From Ctenosaura bakeri (Eukaryota > Chordata > Lepidosauria > Squamata > Iguanidae), in assembly GCA_948474755.1 (NCBI GenBank), contig CAOLHI010000963.1:310001-374000 (forward strand): a stretch of DNA of 64,000 nt. The letters are read 5' to 3'. The translations under genes and the position numbers were made by a program. The notes beneath the pieces were generated by a model. That model searched no databases. It was not told the origin of the DNA and worked only from the letters and a program-made list of their open reading frames with translations. This document shows positions 11,293 through 21,842 of this stretch, one piece after another. Each line of letters begins with the position of its first letter. Within the stretch, counting starts at the first letter, position 1.

Positions 11293-11793
11293 CCGTATAT
11301 TCCCATGTATAGGGCGACTGGGCGTATAAGACGACCCCCAACTTTTCCAGTAAAAATATAGAGTTTAGGATATACCCGCCGTATAAGACCACCCCTCTTC
11401 CAACGCACACCAAATAAAAATTAAAATAACATCAGATTTGATTTCAATATGGTAATTTTAATTCAAAGACTTATGACATGCAGGTACTTAGCAGGAAAAC
11501 TGTCACTTATAAACATAAGGCTGTTTGTCATCAAACATGTAAACATAAAACAGTGCAAGTGGATTAAACTTTTCCTAATTCACTCTATAGCTTAAAAGGA
11601 GGACAAGACTGGGGTGGTGTAGGGCGGCGGGGGAGGGCGGGGGAGTTGTTGTGGGCAGGCGATGGCAGCGGCGGCGGAGGAGAGTTGCCTCAGCGGCGGG
11701 GGCTGGCGTTTGGGCCAGCGTATAAGACGGCCTCCCAACTTTTGAAAAGTTTTTTGGGGTTCAAAAGTAGTCCTATACATGGGAATATACAGT
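11293..11793. mobile_element. DNA transposon with GTATATTCCCATGTATA ends
   Basis: The left end CGTATATTCCCATGTATAGG and the right end TATACATGGGAATATAC are inverted repeats. Sub-terminal 'cgtataagacgaccccc' on the left has a counterpart 'gcgtataagacggcctccca' near the right end. Internally the element joins an AT-rich half to a very G-rich segment (11610-11720, GGC/GGA runs). It has no transposase frame and is non-autonomous, of about 500 bp. The superfamily is not determined; a clear target duplication was not found. Confidence 0.7.
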
Positions 11794-11879
11794 ATTTTAC
11801 CCATACACCCACATCCACTACCTGCATAGGCATCTATTTGTTCTGATTTTTAGCTGACAATAATTAAAATAACTCAAAA

Positions 11880-12085
11880 GGAGGTACTATCAAATATGAA
11901 ACACTATTGTATGTCATTTATCAAATACTAAGCACCACTGCATGTAAACTTTCAGCTACTGTCAAATGACAAATCTTCTACTGCATATTATTAAATATGA
12001 AATATTAACTATCAAGAAACAATGAAATCAGACAACAAATGTTACTATACATCAAATACTAATGTTACTATATGTCAGTACTGCA
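11880..12085. repeat. AT-rich degenerate tandem repeat (TATCAAATAyT-like)
   Basis: The motif TCAAATA(C/T)(T/G)A recurs several times (near 11889, 11930, 11990 and 12051). At the right edge, 'aatgttactatacatcaaat' is followed about 23 bp later by 'aatgttactatatgtcagta', a local tandem copy. Confidence 0.5.
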
Positions 12086-12148
12086 TACTCCACAGATATT
12101 TTGCAAAACTGGAAACATTCAGAGATTATCCAGAAAATATGTCACATA

Positions 12149-12327
12149 GGCCATTTCCGCACTACACTCTATAACACAATTATTCCACTTTCAACATCCT
12201 ATGGAATCCTGCGGTTTGCAGTTTCGGGTGGGACCAGCCAGCCCCTCCCGAAATTGCAAACCTCAGGATTCCATAGGATGTTGAAAATGGAATAATCGCG
12301 CTATAAGAGTGTAGTGTGGAAATGGCC
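12149..12327. mobile_element. Palindromic MITE 'GGCCATTTC', short subtype
   Basis: The termini are GGCCATTTCCGCACTACACT and its complement ending GTAGTGTGGAAATGGCC. The arms contain CACTTTCAACATCCTATGGA. The centre is GGGTGGGACCAGCCAGCCCC instead of the GAATTCT core of the long subtype. Flanks are ATA (left) and ACA (right). Very good arm symmetry suggests a fairly recent copy. Confidence 0.88.
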
Positions 12328-12337
12328 ACAGAGTTGG

Positions 12338-12563
12338 ATTTATTTATTATTATTTATTTGTATCCCGCCTCTCCATATGGATCGAGGCAGCGAACAACTT
12401 ACAAATAGCATGTATTTCGAAACATTTCTATACATGCCCCCAACAAGCTGGGTACTCATTTAACGACCTCCGAAAGGATGGAAGGCTGAGTCAAGCTTGG
12501 ATCAAACTCACAACCTTGTGGCTTGCAGTACTGGCATTTAGCCACTGCGCCACCAGGGCTCCC
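12338..12563 (-). mobile_element. tRNA-headed SINE, GGCGCAGTGGTTAAATGC type, 'GAGGCGGGATACAAATA' tail
   Basis: On the minus strand the head is GGAGCCCTGGTGGCGCAGTG, followed by the box B-like region (complement of 'gatcaaactcacaacctt') and the linker complementary to 'ccaacaagctgggtactcat'. The tail is complementary to 'gtatcccgcctctccatatg' and ends in an ATT-rich microsatellite. A sister copy is on the plus strand at 18.17 kb. Confidence 0.85.
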
Positions 12564-12564
12564 T

Positions 12565-14220
12565 GGGATTAGACCAGGAAGAATGATTCCTAGTCTGTGG
12601 GCCACACTCAGCCTGTTAGGATTGCCAATCCAGTCAACACAGGTTTCCTGGTAGGTCCTCCCTTCTTCAAAGTCTTGCCCTTTCCAATGAAAGAGGATGG
12701 CAAAGCTAAAGCAATACTAGAATGCCGAGGCAACACAACCATGCAAGCTGGGAGTTATTTTTTTAAAAAAATCCAGCATCTTGGCTGGTGATCACTGTGG
12801 TTAGAAAGTCAGATTCATTCCCCCTTCACCTGCATGGGGAAATAGTGCTTTACTCATGTAAACAGTAATGTTAGGGTTCTGATGTCAGTTATGTAACCAC
12901 TGATGTCATCTGTCCCATGGGGAGTGATTGGGGAGATCTGGTCCACTGACCCAAACTGGTTCCCTATTCATATCCTAGATGGCCTACCAGAATCATACAA
13001 ATTTAATGATTCTATGAGACCTGCAACTGAGGAAAGGGTGAAGGGCAATCAGGTGATTCTATGTGCTAAAAAGGGGCATGTTCTAAGAGGTTGGTTGAAA
13101 GAAAGTAGATACTCACATCATGACAGCAGAGGTTGTGTATTTTAGACAGGAACAAACTGACAAGGGAAGGGCAAAAAATCTGGGTGGCAGGTGGATATGA
13201 AAGTGTGAGATAAGGAGCATAAGTTGTACGTAGAGTCTAGACTAAGGGGGAGTGCCATTTTTCTACCCTGGTGCCCTCTGGGGACTGCACAAACTGCCAA
13301 AAATGCCAGAAACAAACAAACAAACAAATCTGAAACTCTTAGTTTTAAGGGAAGAAAAGGTTGTTGTTGTTTTCTTCCATTTTAAATAGTGCTGCAGGGG
13401 CCCTGCAACCCATTTAAAAGTTTAATTGCCTCTCTTGTAGAAGTTCAGTAGTTCAAGAGAAGAAATTCACAGGGGAGAGTAGTGCAGAGCCCACATACAA
13501 TCTCTAGACTGCACTTTGCCCAGCTTCTAGTTTAGACCTTGACAGGGCTGATGTTCCCTTAGGAGTCATATAATAGGGGAGTGTTACCACTGGGGTTTCT
13601 ATCATCCCAGTAAATGTCATGAACTGGCAAACTTATTGGGTACTAAAGCACTAGACACAACTTGACATGTTAATTTTATAACTTTAAAAAAAATAGAGAG
13701 AGAGAGAGCGACAGTGTGCACTTTATTTCATAATAATTAATTTGAAGTCAAATTCTTTGGCTGAGGAACTCTAGTTTATCCTATTAGTACAGGGCTTGCA
13801 TTAATGGTCAACATCCTTTAGCCTTCTAACACAGCCCGTCTACATAGCTCTTAGCCAGAGACAAAAAGCCAGAGAACATAAAGCAAATGTGAGAGCCATG
13901 ATCCAGCAATAATGAGGTAGAAAAATAATTTATGCAAATTGGGCACTACTCCAGGGAGACAGAGCATTGAGGGGACAGGTTTTTATTAATTTATTGGCCT
14001 GGTGCTAGAAAGCATTGCATCCTAATTCAATTTTTAAAGCCCTCTTCATTTGCCTGTGCATATACTCATGAAAATTGCATGGAACTTGATAGCTTTGAGT
14101 CCCAGAATCCTCTTTCCCTAGACTGCTAAAATCTCCTCACCATAAGCCTGCTTCCAGGATGGGTGGGTGGATGCACATTTTTTAAACCATTTCAAACTAG
14201 GTTGCTGGTCAGTGCCTGTT
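12565..14220. other. No recognisable gene; short simple repeats only
   Basis: An (AAAC)n patch near 13312-13328 and an (AG)n patch near 13693-13708 are the only clear structures. No coding or repeat assignment is supported for the rest. Confidence 0.45.
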
Positions 14221-14370
14221 TGTGTGTGTCAGTATGTGCATGTGTGTATACACACCTTCAGATTGTCTGTGAATTTACGACAATGTCATGCATTTCATAG
14301 GGTTTTCTTAGTCAAGGAACACTCAGTGGTGGTTTTGCCAGTTCCTTCTATTTGGACTACAGAAGCTCTC
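14221..14370 (-). mobile_element. Bov-B-type 3' tail with TG tract
   Basis: A TGTGTGTG-rich start is followed by 'tgcatttcatagggttttct', 'tagtcaaggaacactcagtg' and 'gttttgccagttccttct'. This is the Bov-B-derived tail also present at 26.6 kb and, on the other strand, in the 5S-headed SINE at 32.7 kb. Confidence 0.7.
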
Positions 14371-14516
14371 CAGAATTTCAGATAAAATTCTTCCCTAGAC
14401 CTACCCAAAAATCCCTACCTTTCTTTGTTGGTACCCTACCCAAGGACTACCCATACCTTAACCTGCTGAACTCCTAAATTCGATTGAAGTCAAGTGTGCT
14501 CAGTGATTATACATAT

Positions 14517-14880
14517 TTATTTACAAATTAAAATATTTATAACCCACTCTGCATCTAAAGATCTCAAGGCAATATACAAAAAAAATCAACTTAAAACAAT
14601 ATAAATAATAAAATGATTTTGATAGGCTGAAAGTTAAAAGAAATAACAAATTAAAACTGGTTTAAAATGATCTAAAACCATGCAGGTGAGTGGATTTGTA
14701 TAAACCCAATTAGGTCCCTGAAGGTTTTAATGAACAACTATATTTTTACTTGGTATTGGAATGACAGCAGTGCTGGTTCCATTCATGTGTCTAAGGAAAG
14801 AGTATTCCATAACTGGGTGCTACAGCAGAGATGGTCTCTGACATAGTCCTACAGCTTATTGTCCTGACTGATGAAGACCC
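14517..14880 (-). mobile_element. L2-type LINE 3' region
   Basis: 'tataacccactctgcatcta', 'agatctcaaggcaatataca', an A-rich tract, then 'gagtattccataactgggtg' follow the 3' organisation of the L2 remnants at 7.1 and 38.3 kb. Non-coding relic. Confidence 0.55.
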
Positions 14881-14898
14881 AATATACATATACAGCTA

Positions 14899-15248
14899 CA
14901 GGCTTCCCCCACTTATCTGACACGTTGGGCACCAAAGCACCATCAGAAAAGGGCATTGATTGAAAAGCGAAAGCCAGAAAGCATGAAGGACTTAAGGAGG
15001 CTCACTTGGGACTGACCACACACATGCAGCTTGCAACATCTCTCAAAAGCTTAGCACTATTTCCCTCCCTGTCAGCTTGCTTTGCAAGCAGCATGCACAT
15101 GCAAGTGGTTCCAAGCAAGCCTCCATAGACAAGAAGAACTGATGACAGAGTGGAAGCTCTATTGAATTAATGGAATTTGTCATTAATTTGGAAGTGTCAA
15201 AAGAATGAGTTCTCAGATAATGGGGTGTCAAAAGGTAGGGGTTTCTCA
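14899..15248. mobile_element. Pogo/Tigger-like non-autonomous DNA transposon
   Basis: The left end CAGGCTTCCCCCACTTATCT and the right end (complement TGAGAAACCCCTACCTTTTG) form an imperfect inverted repeat of about 22 bp. Inside the arms, 'tgacacgttgggcaccaaag' faces 'gataatggggtgtca'. The element is flanked by TA on both sides (14897-14898 and 15249-15250), as Tc1/mariner-pogo elements leave. No transposase frame. Confidence 0.6.
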
Positions 15249-15573
15249 TATATAAATATTAAGAATGTCAAGTCAAACCTGTCACAAAACACTGCAGTGC
15301 ATTTTTCCTGCCCCAGCTACCCAGTATAGAATAGAATGGGAGTTATTCTTTCTATCCCAGTTGTCCCCTCCAGGTTGCTTGTGGCAGACTGTTGAAGCCT
15401 GAGCAGGCCAACTCCCTCTTCTACCAACAACTCACTTCTGTAACAACTTCTATAAAATTTAGGGTTGAGTAATTCCTTCATTGGATCACTAATGCAAGAC
15501 AACCTTTTCAGTTCTGAAGTCTTAAGCTGACATCAAGTTTACCTTCTTTGTAACATTTTGTTGTTCTTAATCA

Positions 15574-15621
15574 TAGAGTTGGAAGACACCACAGAGGTCA
15601 TCCAGTCCAACCCCCTGCTAT
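15574..15621 (-). mobile_element. CR1 LINE 3' end fragment
   Basis: 'atcatagagttggaagacac' followed by 'gtcatccagtccaaccccct' is the reverse complement of the CR1 3' end. It is cut off at 'gctatg', where the next SINE begins. Confidence 0.8.
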
Positions 15622-15762
15622 GCTGTGTGCCTTCAAGTCATTTCCAGCTTATGATGACACTAAGGTGAACCTATCATATTTTTTTCTGAGATTGTGTGAT
15701 GTGCCCAAGGTCACCCAGTGGGTTTCCATGGCTGAGGTCCAACCACTACACCATGCTAACAT
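15622..15762 (-). mobile_element. Sauria SINE, internally shortened
   Basis: 'tgtgccttcaagtcatttcc' (Bov-B-like tail) leads to 'caaggtcacccagtgggttt', 'ccatggctgaggtccaacca' and the head complement 'ctacaccatgctaac'. Part of the tRNA-like head is missing between the last two. It joins the CR1 fragment directly, suggesting insertion into or beside it. Confidence 0.8.
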
Positions 15763-15764
15763 TT

Positions 15765-16290
15765 CAGTGATCCAATAAAAGTATTATTCAGTGCTAAAAT
15801 TTGTTTAAATGCATGGATCACATGGCAACTTTTTGGTTTTTTATTTAACTTCTTCTGTCACCTCTGGACTGTTACAGGTCCTAGTCAAGAAGTGTGTCTG
15901 TGTGTTTTAATTTAATTTTCTCCTTTTATTTACAAACCTATGCATTGATGCTTATTTATGGAATGCCCTAATATGTATTGTTATTTTGGGACTATCCCTT
16001 ACTCATTTCCAAAGTAATAGTCACTAAACTAATCAAACTAAAAGACATGAAATGGGCTTACACAATTCCCTCCATCTTTAGAAAAGATATTACTTGTATA
16101 GGTTGACAATTTGGGAACCTGAAATATCTTGTTTATTTTGAAAAAAAAAATCTCATGCAGGAACAACATTGTCATTGAGCTATGCATAATGCCCACCCAA
16201 ATCCCTTTCCTGCTCAATCACCACCAGCTGAGCATCCCCTCGCATACCAAATCACAAATTAAAGACTTTCTTCCATGAACTTTAGTTCAC
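15765..16290. other. No recognisable feature
   Basis: AT-rich sequence with an A run at 16141-16150. Nothing else was recognised. Confidence 0.45.
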
Positions 16291-16293
16291 CAA

Positions 16294-16446
16294 GGCCATT
16301 TCTGCTCTAGACTGTTATAGTGCTATTATTCCACTTTCAACATCCTATGGAATCTTGGAGTTTGCAGTTTAGGGAGGGGCCCCAGGATTCCATAGGATGT
16401 TGAAAGTGGAATAATAGAACGATAACAGTCTAGTGCAGAAATGGCT
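16294..16446. mobile_element. Palindromic MITE 'GGCCATTTC', short subtype
   Basis: GGCCATTTCTGCTCTAGACT opens the left arm, and the right arm ends CAGTCTAGTGCAGAAATGGC. The two CATCCTATGGAATC/GATTCCATAGGATG segments face each other across a short GGGAGGGGCC centre, part of which is deleted. Flanks are CAA on both sides (16291-16293 and 16447-16449). Confidence 0.88.
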
Positions 16447-16449
16447 CAA

Positions 16450-17190
16450 ATTTATGAGAGTAATATATATTTTGATAGGTAAAAGTTGTCTTGAGTGAGT
16501 ATGGTAAAGTATGCAAATCAGTAGTTCTCTGCAGAAAGACATTAGAGGTTTGCTTTTGGGTCAGGATGTGTTTAACCTGTTTGGGCACCAGGAACATAAA
16601 TCTTGCAGAATATGTAATTGTTATCAAAATATGTATGTTTGTTGCTTTGGCAACGGGGCTTAACATTTAAAGTGTACCATTATTCAGAATACACAAAGTG
16701 TCTAGTGATGCAGAAATAAAATATAAAACCTGATAAGCACAGAGAAATGTATTTCCTTTGAATTCTCAATAGCTGGCCATTATTTGCAATAGAAAAAAAT
16801 TCATTAAGGCTAAACTGCTGCAGGAAAACAATAAGAAAAGTTGGAACACAGCATAGTAATTTAGAGGTTTTAAATAGAAGCTGAATGTGAAGTATGAAGC
16901 ATCAGATAAAGTGAAACAAAATGTATAAATGCTCAGAAATGGAGGTCTATAGAAATAAGAAGCAGCTTTTCAAAATGAACTGTCTAGAAACCTAACATTC
17001 ATTGTTAAAATGTAGTAGTTGGACCAAGATGAGGTCCAGAGTCACCCATTCCATTTTGGGGGCCATATTTCGGAGTCTATCTATAACACAGATTCTCCCA
17101 TAAGAGTCTCGCTACACCTCTTTGTTGAGATTAAAATTGTTGGCAAATCCAAGCATTTATTTGATCTTCCTCTGAATTGCTCAGAGCTGT
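16450..17190. other. No recognisable feature
   Basis: AT-rich sequence without a convincing frame, RNA gene or repeat. Confidence 0.45.
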
Positions 17191-17194
17191 CTAC

Positions 17195-17352
17195 CTGGTT
17201 CTTTCATTTTATCATCACAGCTCTCTGAGATAGGCTGAGAGAGAGCCACTAGACTATCTCATACCAGGTCATCCAACCAGCCTCACCCCCAAATCCGAAT
17301 TTGTCTCCATACCTCCCCAGTCCTGCTTTGGTGCTCTTACCACTTACCAGGG
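17195..17352 (+). mobile_element. MIR-type SINE, 3'-to-head reading
   Basis: 'tatcatcacagctctctgag' and 'ataggctgagagagagccac' correspond to the MIR core. It runs on to 'ggtgctcttaccacttacca', the usual reversed tRNA-head end. Internal divergence is high. Confidence 0.5.
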
Positions 17353-18170
17353 ACTAGTTGTTTTTTAAAAAAAAAATGTCCTCAGTAAGAAGGATGCTCT
17401 GACATGTGAACAATCCATGTTTTTTTAAAAAACAACAACAACTATTAAACATCATGAAATTTTATTTGCTTTCATTTGTTGCCTTTTGGGGATTGGTCTT
17501 TGCTAAAAAAAAAAAATCTTCATGAATTTTATGGCAAAAAACTCCTAAACATAACAAATCATCTGAGAAATGCATAAAAATTCTTGTAATGGCATCCAGA
17601 AGGGAGAAAACTTCTGACATTTTTCATTCTTGCATGTATGAAACAAACAAAGCCGAATATTCCTATCAAGAACGGTGACTCACTCTGAATATTCACAGCT
17701 TCCACTATATGATTGCAAGCCCGGTGTCTTAGCTATGCGGTAGGAGGAATAATTCAAATATCTCTGTTGTATGAGAGGATACTTCAATGAAAGGGCTGTC
17801 TTCCTTGTTCCATCCACTTGTGCAATCGTGGCTGCCCTTTCTCAAGGAGTCGTGATCCATAAGAATGGCAGGAGCTGTGTGTATAGCTCTCACATTCTGG
17901 TATAGATTCATGTAGTCTCTGCAAATTCAGAGATAGCCTTCTACAATCCGACAGGTGAATTTGTGGGAACCACCACATATGGACTAAATTTCTCTGAACT
18001 GGATTACATCATTTCACTAGTCTGTGCTGGGTTTCAGACAGTGAGAACAGTCATATCTAAAGGGGAAGAATTTCATATCTTTTTGCTTTTTTTATTCTTT
18101 TTATTAAAATCTGCACAGCACAATCCAGAACAGAAGAAAAATAAATATGCACAATGGCATACAGGTGTCT
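17353..18170. other. No firm feature
   Basis: Two A runs lie at 17367-17375 and 17505-17517. A minus-strand frame at 17729-17911 follows an acceptor-like TTTGCAG but has no recognised product, so it is not called. Confidence 0.4.
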
Positions 18171-18171
18171 A

Positions 18172-18440
18172 GGAGCCCTGGTGGCGCAGTGGTTAAATGC
18201 CAGTACTGCAACCACAAGCTTCCGAGTTCGATCCTGCCAGGCTCCAGGTTGACTCAGCCTTCCATCCTTCTGCAGGTCGGTAAAATGAGTACCCAGCTTG
18301 TTGGGGGCAATTAGCTAAAAACACATTGTAATACATGCTATTTGTAATGTATAATGTATTTCATGTTGTTCGCTGCCTCAATCCATGTGGAGAGGCGGGA
18401 TACAAATAAATAAATATTATTATTAAATATTATTATTAGA
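18172..18440 (+). mobile_element. tRNA-headed SINE, GGCGCAGTGGTTAAATGC type, full length
   Basis: The head GGAGCCCTGGTGGCGCAGTG (box A) is followed by GAGTTCGATCCTGCC (box B), the linker 'gtacccagcttgttgggggc', a spacer rich in 'catgctatttgtaatgt', and the LINE-like tail GGAGAGGCGGGATACAAATA with an (ATT)n end. This is the best preserved copy in the window. It is transcribable by RNA polymerase III in principle but encodes no protein. Confidence 0.9.
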
Positions 18441-18599
18441 TATAAATCCAACGGCCAGATAGTTCTTTTCTTCTTGAATTAAAATAGATATTTAAGATTA
18501 AATATTTGTAGCTTCTCAACTTTATTTTTTTTAAATAAAAAAGTATAAACACTGATGTCTCTAAAGGATAAAGTTTGCTTTCTTAATTTTACAGAAATT

Positions 18600-18632
18600 T
18601 CCACTGTTGTTGTTGTTGTTGTTGTTGTTTGT
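18600..18632. repeat. (GTT)n microsatellite
   Basis: About nine GTT units in otherwise AT-rich sequence. GTT tracts terminate Sauria SINEs elsewhere in this window, but no SINE body could be followed here. Confidence 0.85.
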
Positions 18633-18639
18633 TAAAGCC

Positions 18640-19140
18640 TTTTAAACTAATGGCATACTTTCATCAGGGATAGCACCAAACATTTTTAATCCTTGAGACA
18701 AGGGACAAGATATTTTTTCCTTCAATCCATGTGCAAAAACTGACCACACTGGCAGTGCTGAACTTTATTTCAACACTGGTGACAAGCATGCCAATGAACC
18801 AGAGGGGGAAAGGGTAGCTGGAGGGCACAGAGCAAATCACATGGTAGATACAGCTTTGTCCATTCCAGGCCCCTTGGCATCTGCTGCCTGTCTCGTTAGG
18901 GATGGCTCTGGCTATCACACACATACACAAGTGAAGTCACCATCTATCCTTGTCTAACAGCATATTATGAATCTCTTGTTTGAACAAATTAAAGCCACAG
19001 GGCTGTCCTCTGTTGTATGCATGTACATATCATCGAACAAGCATTAACTTTATGCTAAATAAACAGGCAGAGGTCATTCCACCCAGCTTTCCAAAATAAG
19101 ACAACTGTTGGACCCCCACCTACCTAAATCTGATCTGTCG
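18640..19140. other. No recognisable feature
   Basis: No repeat or gene was recognised. An 88-codon minus-strand frame at 18664-18930 has no support beyond being open. Confidence 0.4.
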
Positions 19141-19144
19141 TTGT

Positions 19145-19245
19145 TTTTGTTGCTGCTGCTGTTGCTGTCAAATTGGCTTTGAATTATGGCAACCATGTGA
19201 ATGAGAAGTCTCCAAGAGTCCCAGCCAGGACCAGTATGTTATGCA
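19145..19245 (-). mobile_element. Bov-B-type 3' tail fragment
   Basis: 'gttgctgtcaaattggcttt' and 'gaattatggcaaccatgtga' are followed by 'gagaagtctccaagagtccc', matching the order at the 3' end of the Bov-B at 22.1 kb. Confidence 0.55.
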
Positions 19246-19810
19246 CACAGCCCAGCATATAATCAACATTCTGTCTTATTTATCTGAAAGACACCACAGT
19301 CAAGAAGTGATTGAATCCACTAAGGAAGCAGTGGGAAGGAACAAATGACCTTTCCAGCTGTTCCCAGAGGCAGGCACTGAGAGGAACCATCTCTGCCTTA
19401 TACAGAGGCCACCAATGAATATATAATACCAGCTCAGACATTCAAACACTCCAGTGGGGATCTCCCCAGTGAGCAAACACACAATGGCATTCTTTTGCAA
19501 ATGTCTTTATGCAGGCTGCAGCACCAGTCCTTTCCCCTATCTGGGATAATGTTTAACTAACCCATTGTTCTGCTGTCACTGTGCAGAGTGATCATGAATG
19601 TCAATAGTATGTGTATGAATTCTTGTGAATGTTGACATTCATGGGCACAAGCTGACAATTCTAGATGCATTTTGCGAATGACTAAATGCAGATTGATTCC
19701 CCACCCCACCCCATTCTCCCCCTCCACCTCCTTTCTGGACACACTTGAATGAAACAATCAGTATTCACTGGTATGCCTCTTGAGAGTTTCTGCCTTCACA
19801 CAATTCATCT
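19246..19810. other. No recognisable feature
   Basis: No gene, RNA or repeat family was recognised. Confidence 0.4.
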
Positions 19811-19811
19811 G

Positions 19812-20060
19812 GTATTATTTATTTCTAGATCATTATTTTGCTCCAAATGGCTTGCAAAATTTTAAACCAGTAAAATAAAATAATGTAAGTTAAACCATTA
19901 AAAATGCTGAAACATAAATACTAAAATATGCTGAAACATAAAGAGCTAAAATACATGAAAATCCATTACAGGTAGTGCGAGGGTAAAGCCTGTGGTGGAA
20001 TAAAGGGATCATTTTGCAGACACCTAGAAATAAAAGACAACAATTCAGATTGATTGCAAT
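19812..20060 (-). mobile_element. L2/CR1-type LINE 3' end (weak)
   Basis: 'ccaaatggcttgcaaaattt' followed by a long A-rich tract with AAAATAAAATAA fits the 3' end of L2/CR1 LINEs in reverse. 'gctgaaacataaa' occurs twice about 20 bp apart within it. Confidence 0.35.
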
Positions 20061-20093
20061 AGGAATTCGTCCCGCACCTCCCACGTGATCACG

Positions 20094-20856
20094 TGTGGAG
20101 GGGGGAACGGGCTTTGCCGCCCTCCCACGAGAAGAGATCCTTCTCGCGGGACGACGGGGGGAGGCGGGGCCGGCAGGTATTATTTAACGCCACCCTGACT
20201 CTTCGTAGGCCTCTTTTTCAAACACAGGCAGCACACCCTCCCACTCTATGGTTTCAGTGTAAGATAGCTGGTCGCTTCGGGGCCGGGTAAGAATCCCCCC
20301 CCCGTATGGGGGTTTTTTCGCCTACCCTACACTGCGCCAAGGGTTGGGAATTGGCTTCACAGGGTGGTGTCTTAATTTGGTATTAATTAGGTTGTCACAG
20401 CCATGTTTGCAGTCCCCAGGTCGACATGGGGGATTTTTAGGGTCTGGTATGTACCTATGGCACCCTTTTGGTGTAGGATAAATCCTATCCTTGAGAAGGG
20501 CCCTGGGCTCACCTCACTCGTCGTGCACTGGGGGGATGGGCATTGGGGCTCATCTTCCAGACAAAGGCTGGCCAAAGTCATAATGCACCTTCAGCGGTTG
20601 GCTTTGGGGCTCGGTATCTCTCTCAACGGGCTAGGGAAGATGGTTGGGAGCTGACTCTTGCCCTAGTCTGCACAGGCTATGGACCCCCACTCTTTCCTCA
20701 GGTCAGAAGTTCAAGTTCAAGTTCATGTTCATGTAAGTTCAAGTTCACTTCCCCTTGTTATGTTAATTAGGCATATTAATAAATTGCCCTAGTTCAACCC
20801 AAGCTCTGTGTGTGATCTCGTCATTTCGTGGGTTGGGTGGCAAAGCCCCTCCAACA
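20094..20856. mobile_element. GC-rich element bounded by ~45-bp imperfect inverted repeats
   Basis: The left end (20094-20139) reads TGTGGAGGGG...CTTTGCCGCCCTCCCACGA...GAGATC. The right end (20814-20856), complemented, reads TGTTGGAGGGGCTTTGCC, then ACCCAACCCACGA...GAGATC. The matches are collinear over about 45 bp with a 7-base gap. Inside are a TATTATTTAA box near 20177, direct repeats of AGTTCAAGTTCA near 20709-20748, and AATAAA at 20779. The 5' third is strongly GC-rich and unlike its surroundings. The TATA/AATAAA order suggests an LTR; the long inverted ends argue for a TIR transposon. It is not assigned to a family. No coding capacity is evident, and no target duplication was found. Confidence 0.6.
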
Positions 20857-20989
20857 GTTTTGGGATCATCATCACAAAAGCTGTTTCTTGCACCCATCCA
20901 TCTGATATTGTGGTGCAAATATCAAAATTCACATATGATTATTAGGAATCACCCAATTTTGTATGCATATTACTGAATTAATTTGCATT

Positions 20990-21073
20990 CAGTATTGGGA
21001 GACTCATTTTAAGAAAGATATAGACAAGCTGGAGTGAATTCAGAAAAGGGCAAAAAGGATGGTAAGAGATAGA
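20990..21073 (+). mobile_element. Older CR1 LINE, segment 1 of 3
   Basis: The plus strand reads [10 protein letters not shown], a stop, then IQKRAKRMVR, the CR1 ORF2 C-terminal motif. It breaks at the GATAGA flank (21068-21073), where a minus-strand CR1 starts. The same element resumes at 21843. Confidence 0.85.
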
Positions 21074-21842
21074 ATCATAGAGTTGGAAGATACCACAGGG
21101 GTCATACAGTCCAACCCCCTGCTATGCAGTAACACACATCAAAGCATTCCCAACAGATGGCCATCCAGCCTCCAAAGAAGGAGACTCTACCACACTCCGA
21201 GGCAGCATATTCCACTTCTGGAGAGCTCTGACCATCAGGAAGTTCTTCCTGAGGTTCAGGTGGAATCTCTTTTCCTGCAGCTTGAATCCATTGCTCCTTA
21301 TCCTAATCTCTGGAACAGCAGAAAACAAGCCCACTCCCTCCTCGACATAACATCCCTTCAAATATTCAAACATGGCTATCATGTCCCTTCTTAACCATCT
21401 CTTCTGCAGACTAAGCATACCCAGCTCCCTACACCAGTTCCCTACACCAGCATGGCTTCCAGACCCTTCACCATTTTGGTCGCCCTCCTCTGGATACGCT
21501 CCAGCTTGTCGATATCCTTCTTGAATTGAGGTGCCCAGAATTGGACACAGTATTCCAAATGAGGCCTAACCAATGCAGAATAGAGTGGTACCATTACCTC
21601 CCTCGGTCTAGACACCATACTCCTATTGATGCATCCAAGAACTACGTTGGCTTTCTTGGCTGCCACATCACACTGTTGACTCATGTTCAACTTGTGATCT
21701 ACCAAGACTCCTAGATCCCTTTTACACATACTGCTATCTAGCCATGCATCCCCCATCCTATACTTGTGCCTATTTTTTTTTATTTATTTATTTTTGTTGT
21801 TGTTGTTTTTGTTGCCTAAGTGCAGGGCCTTACATTTCTACA
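21074..21842 (-). mobile_element. Younger CR1 LINE, 5'-truncated, inserted in the older CR1
   Basis: The minus strand encodes two long frames of CR1 ORF2. At 21442-21756 it reads [20 protein letters not shown], then [20 protein letters not shown] and [20 protein letters not shown]. At 21122-21418 it reads WLRRDMIAMFEYLKGCYVEE and SNGFKLQEKRFHLNLRKNFL. Upstream, before a (GTT)n/(AAT)-rich interruption at 21775-21812, KCKALHLGNK is readable. The 3' end is the CR1 terminus with ATTCTAT. About 770 bp. Flanks GATAGA and GATACA resemble a target duplication. Not capable of retrotransposition. Confidence 0.92.

Noticed and set aside
17729..17978. Possible minus-strand terminal exon
   Set aside because: An acceptor-like TTTGCAG exists, but no poly-A signal, partner exon or recognised peptide supports it.
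18172..18250. tRNA gene
   Set aside because: The box A and box B-like motifs belong to a SINE head. There is no complete cloverleaf, and the element continues into a LINE-like tail.
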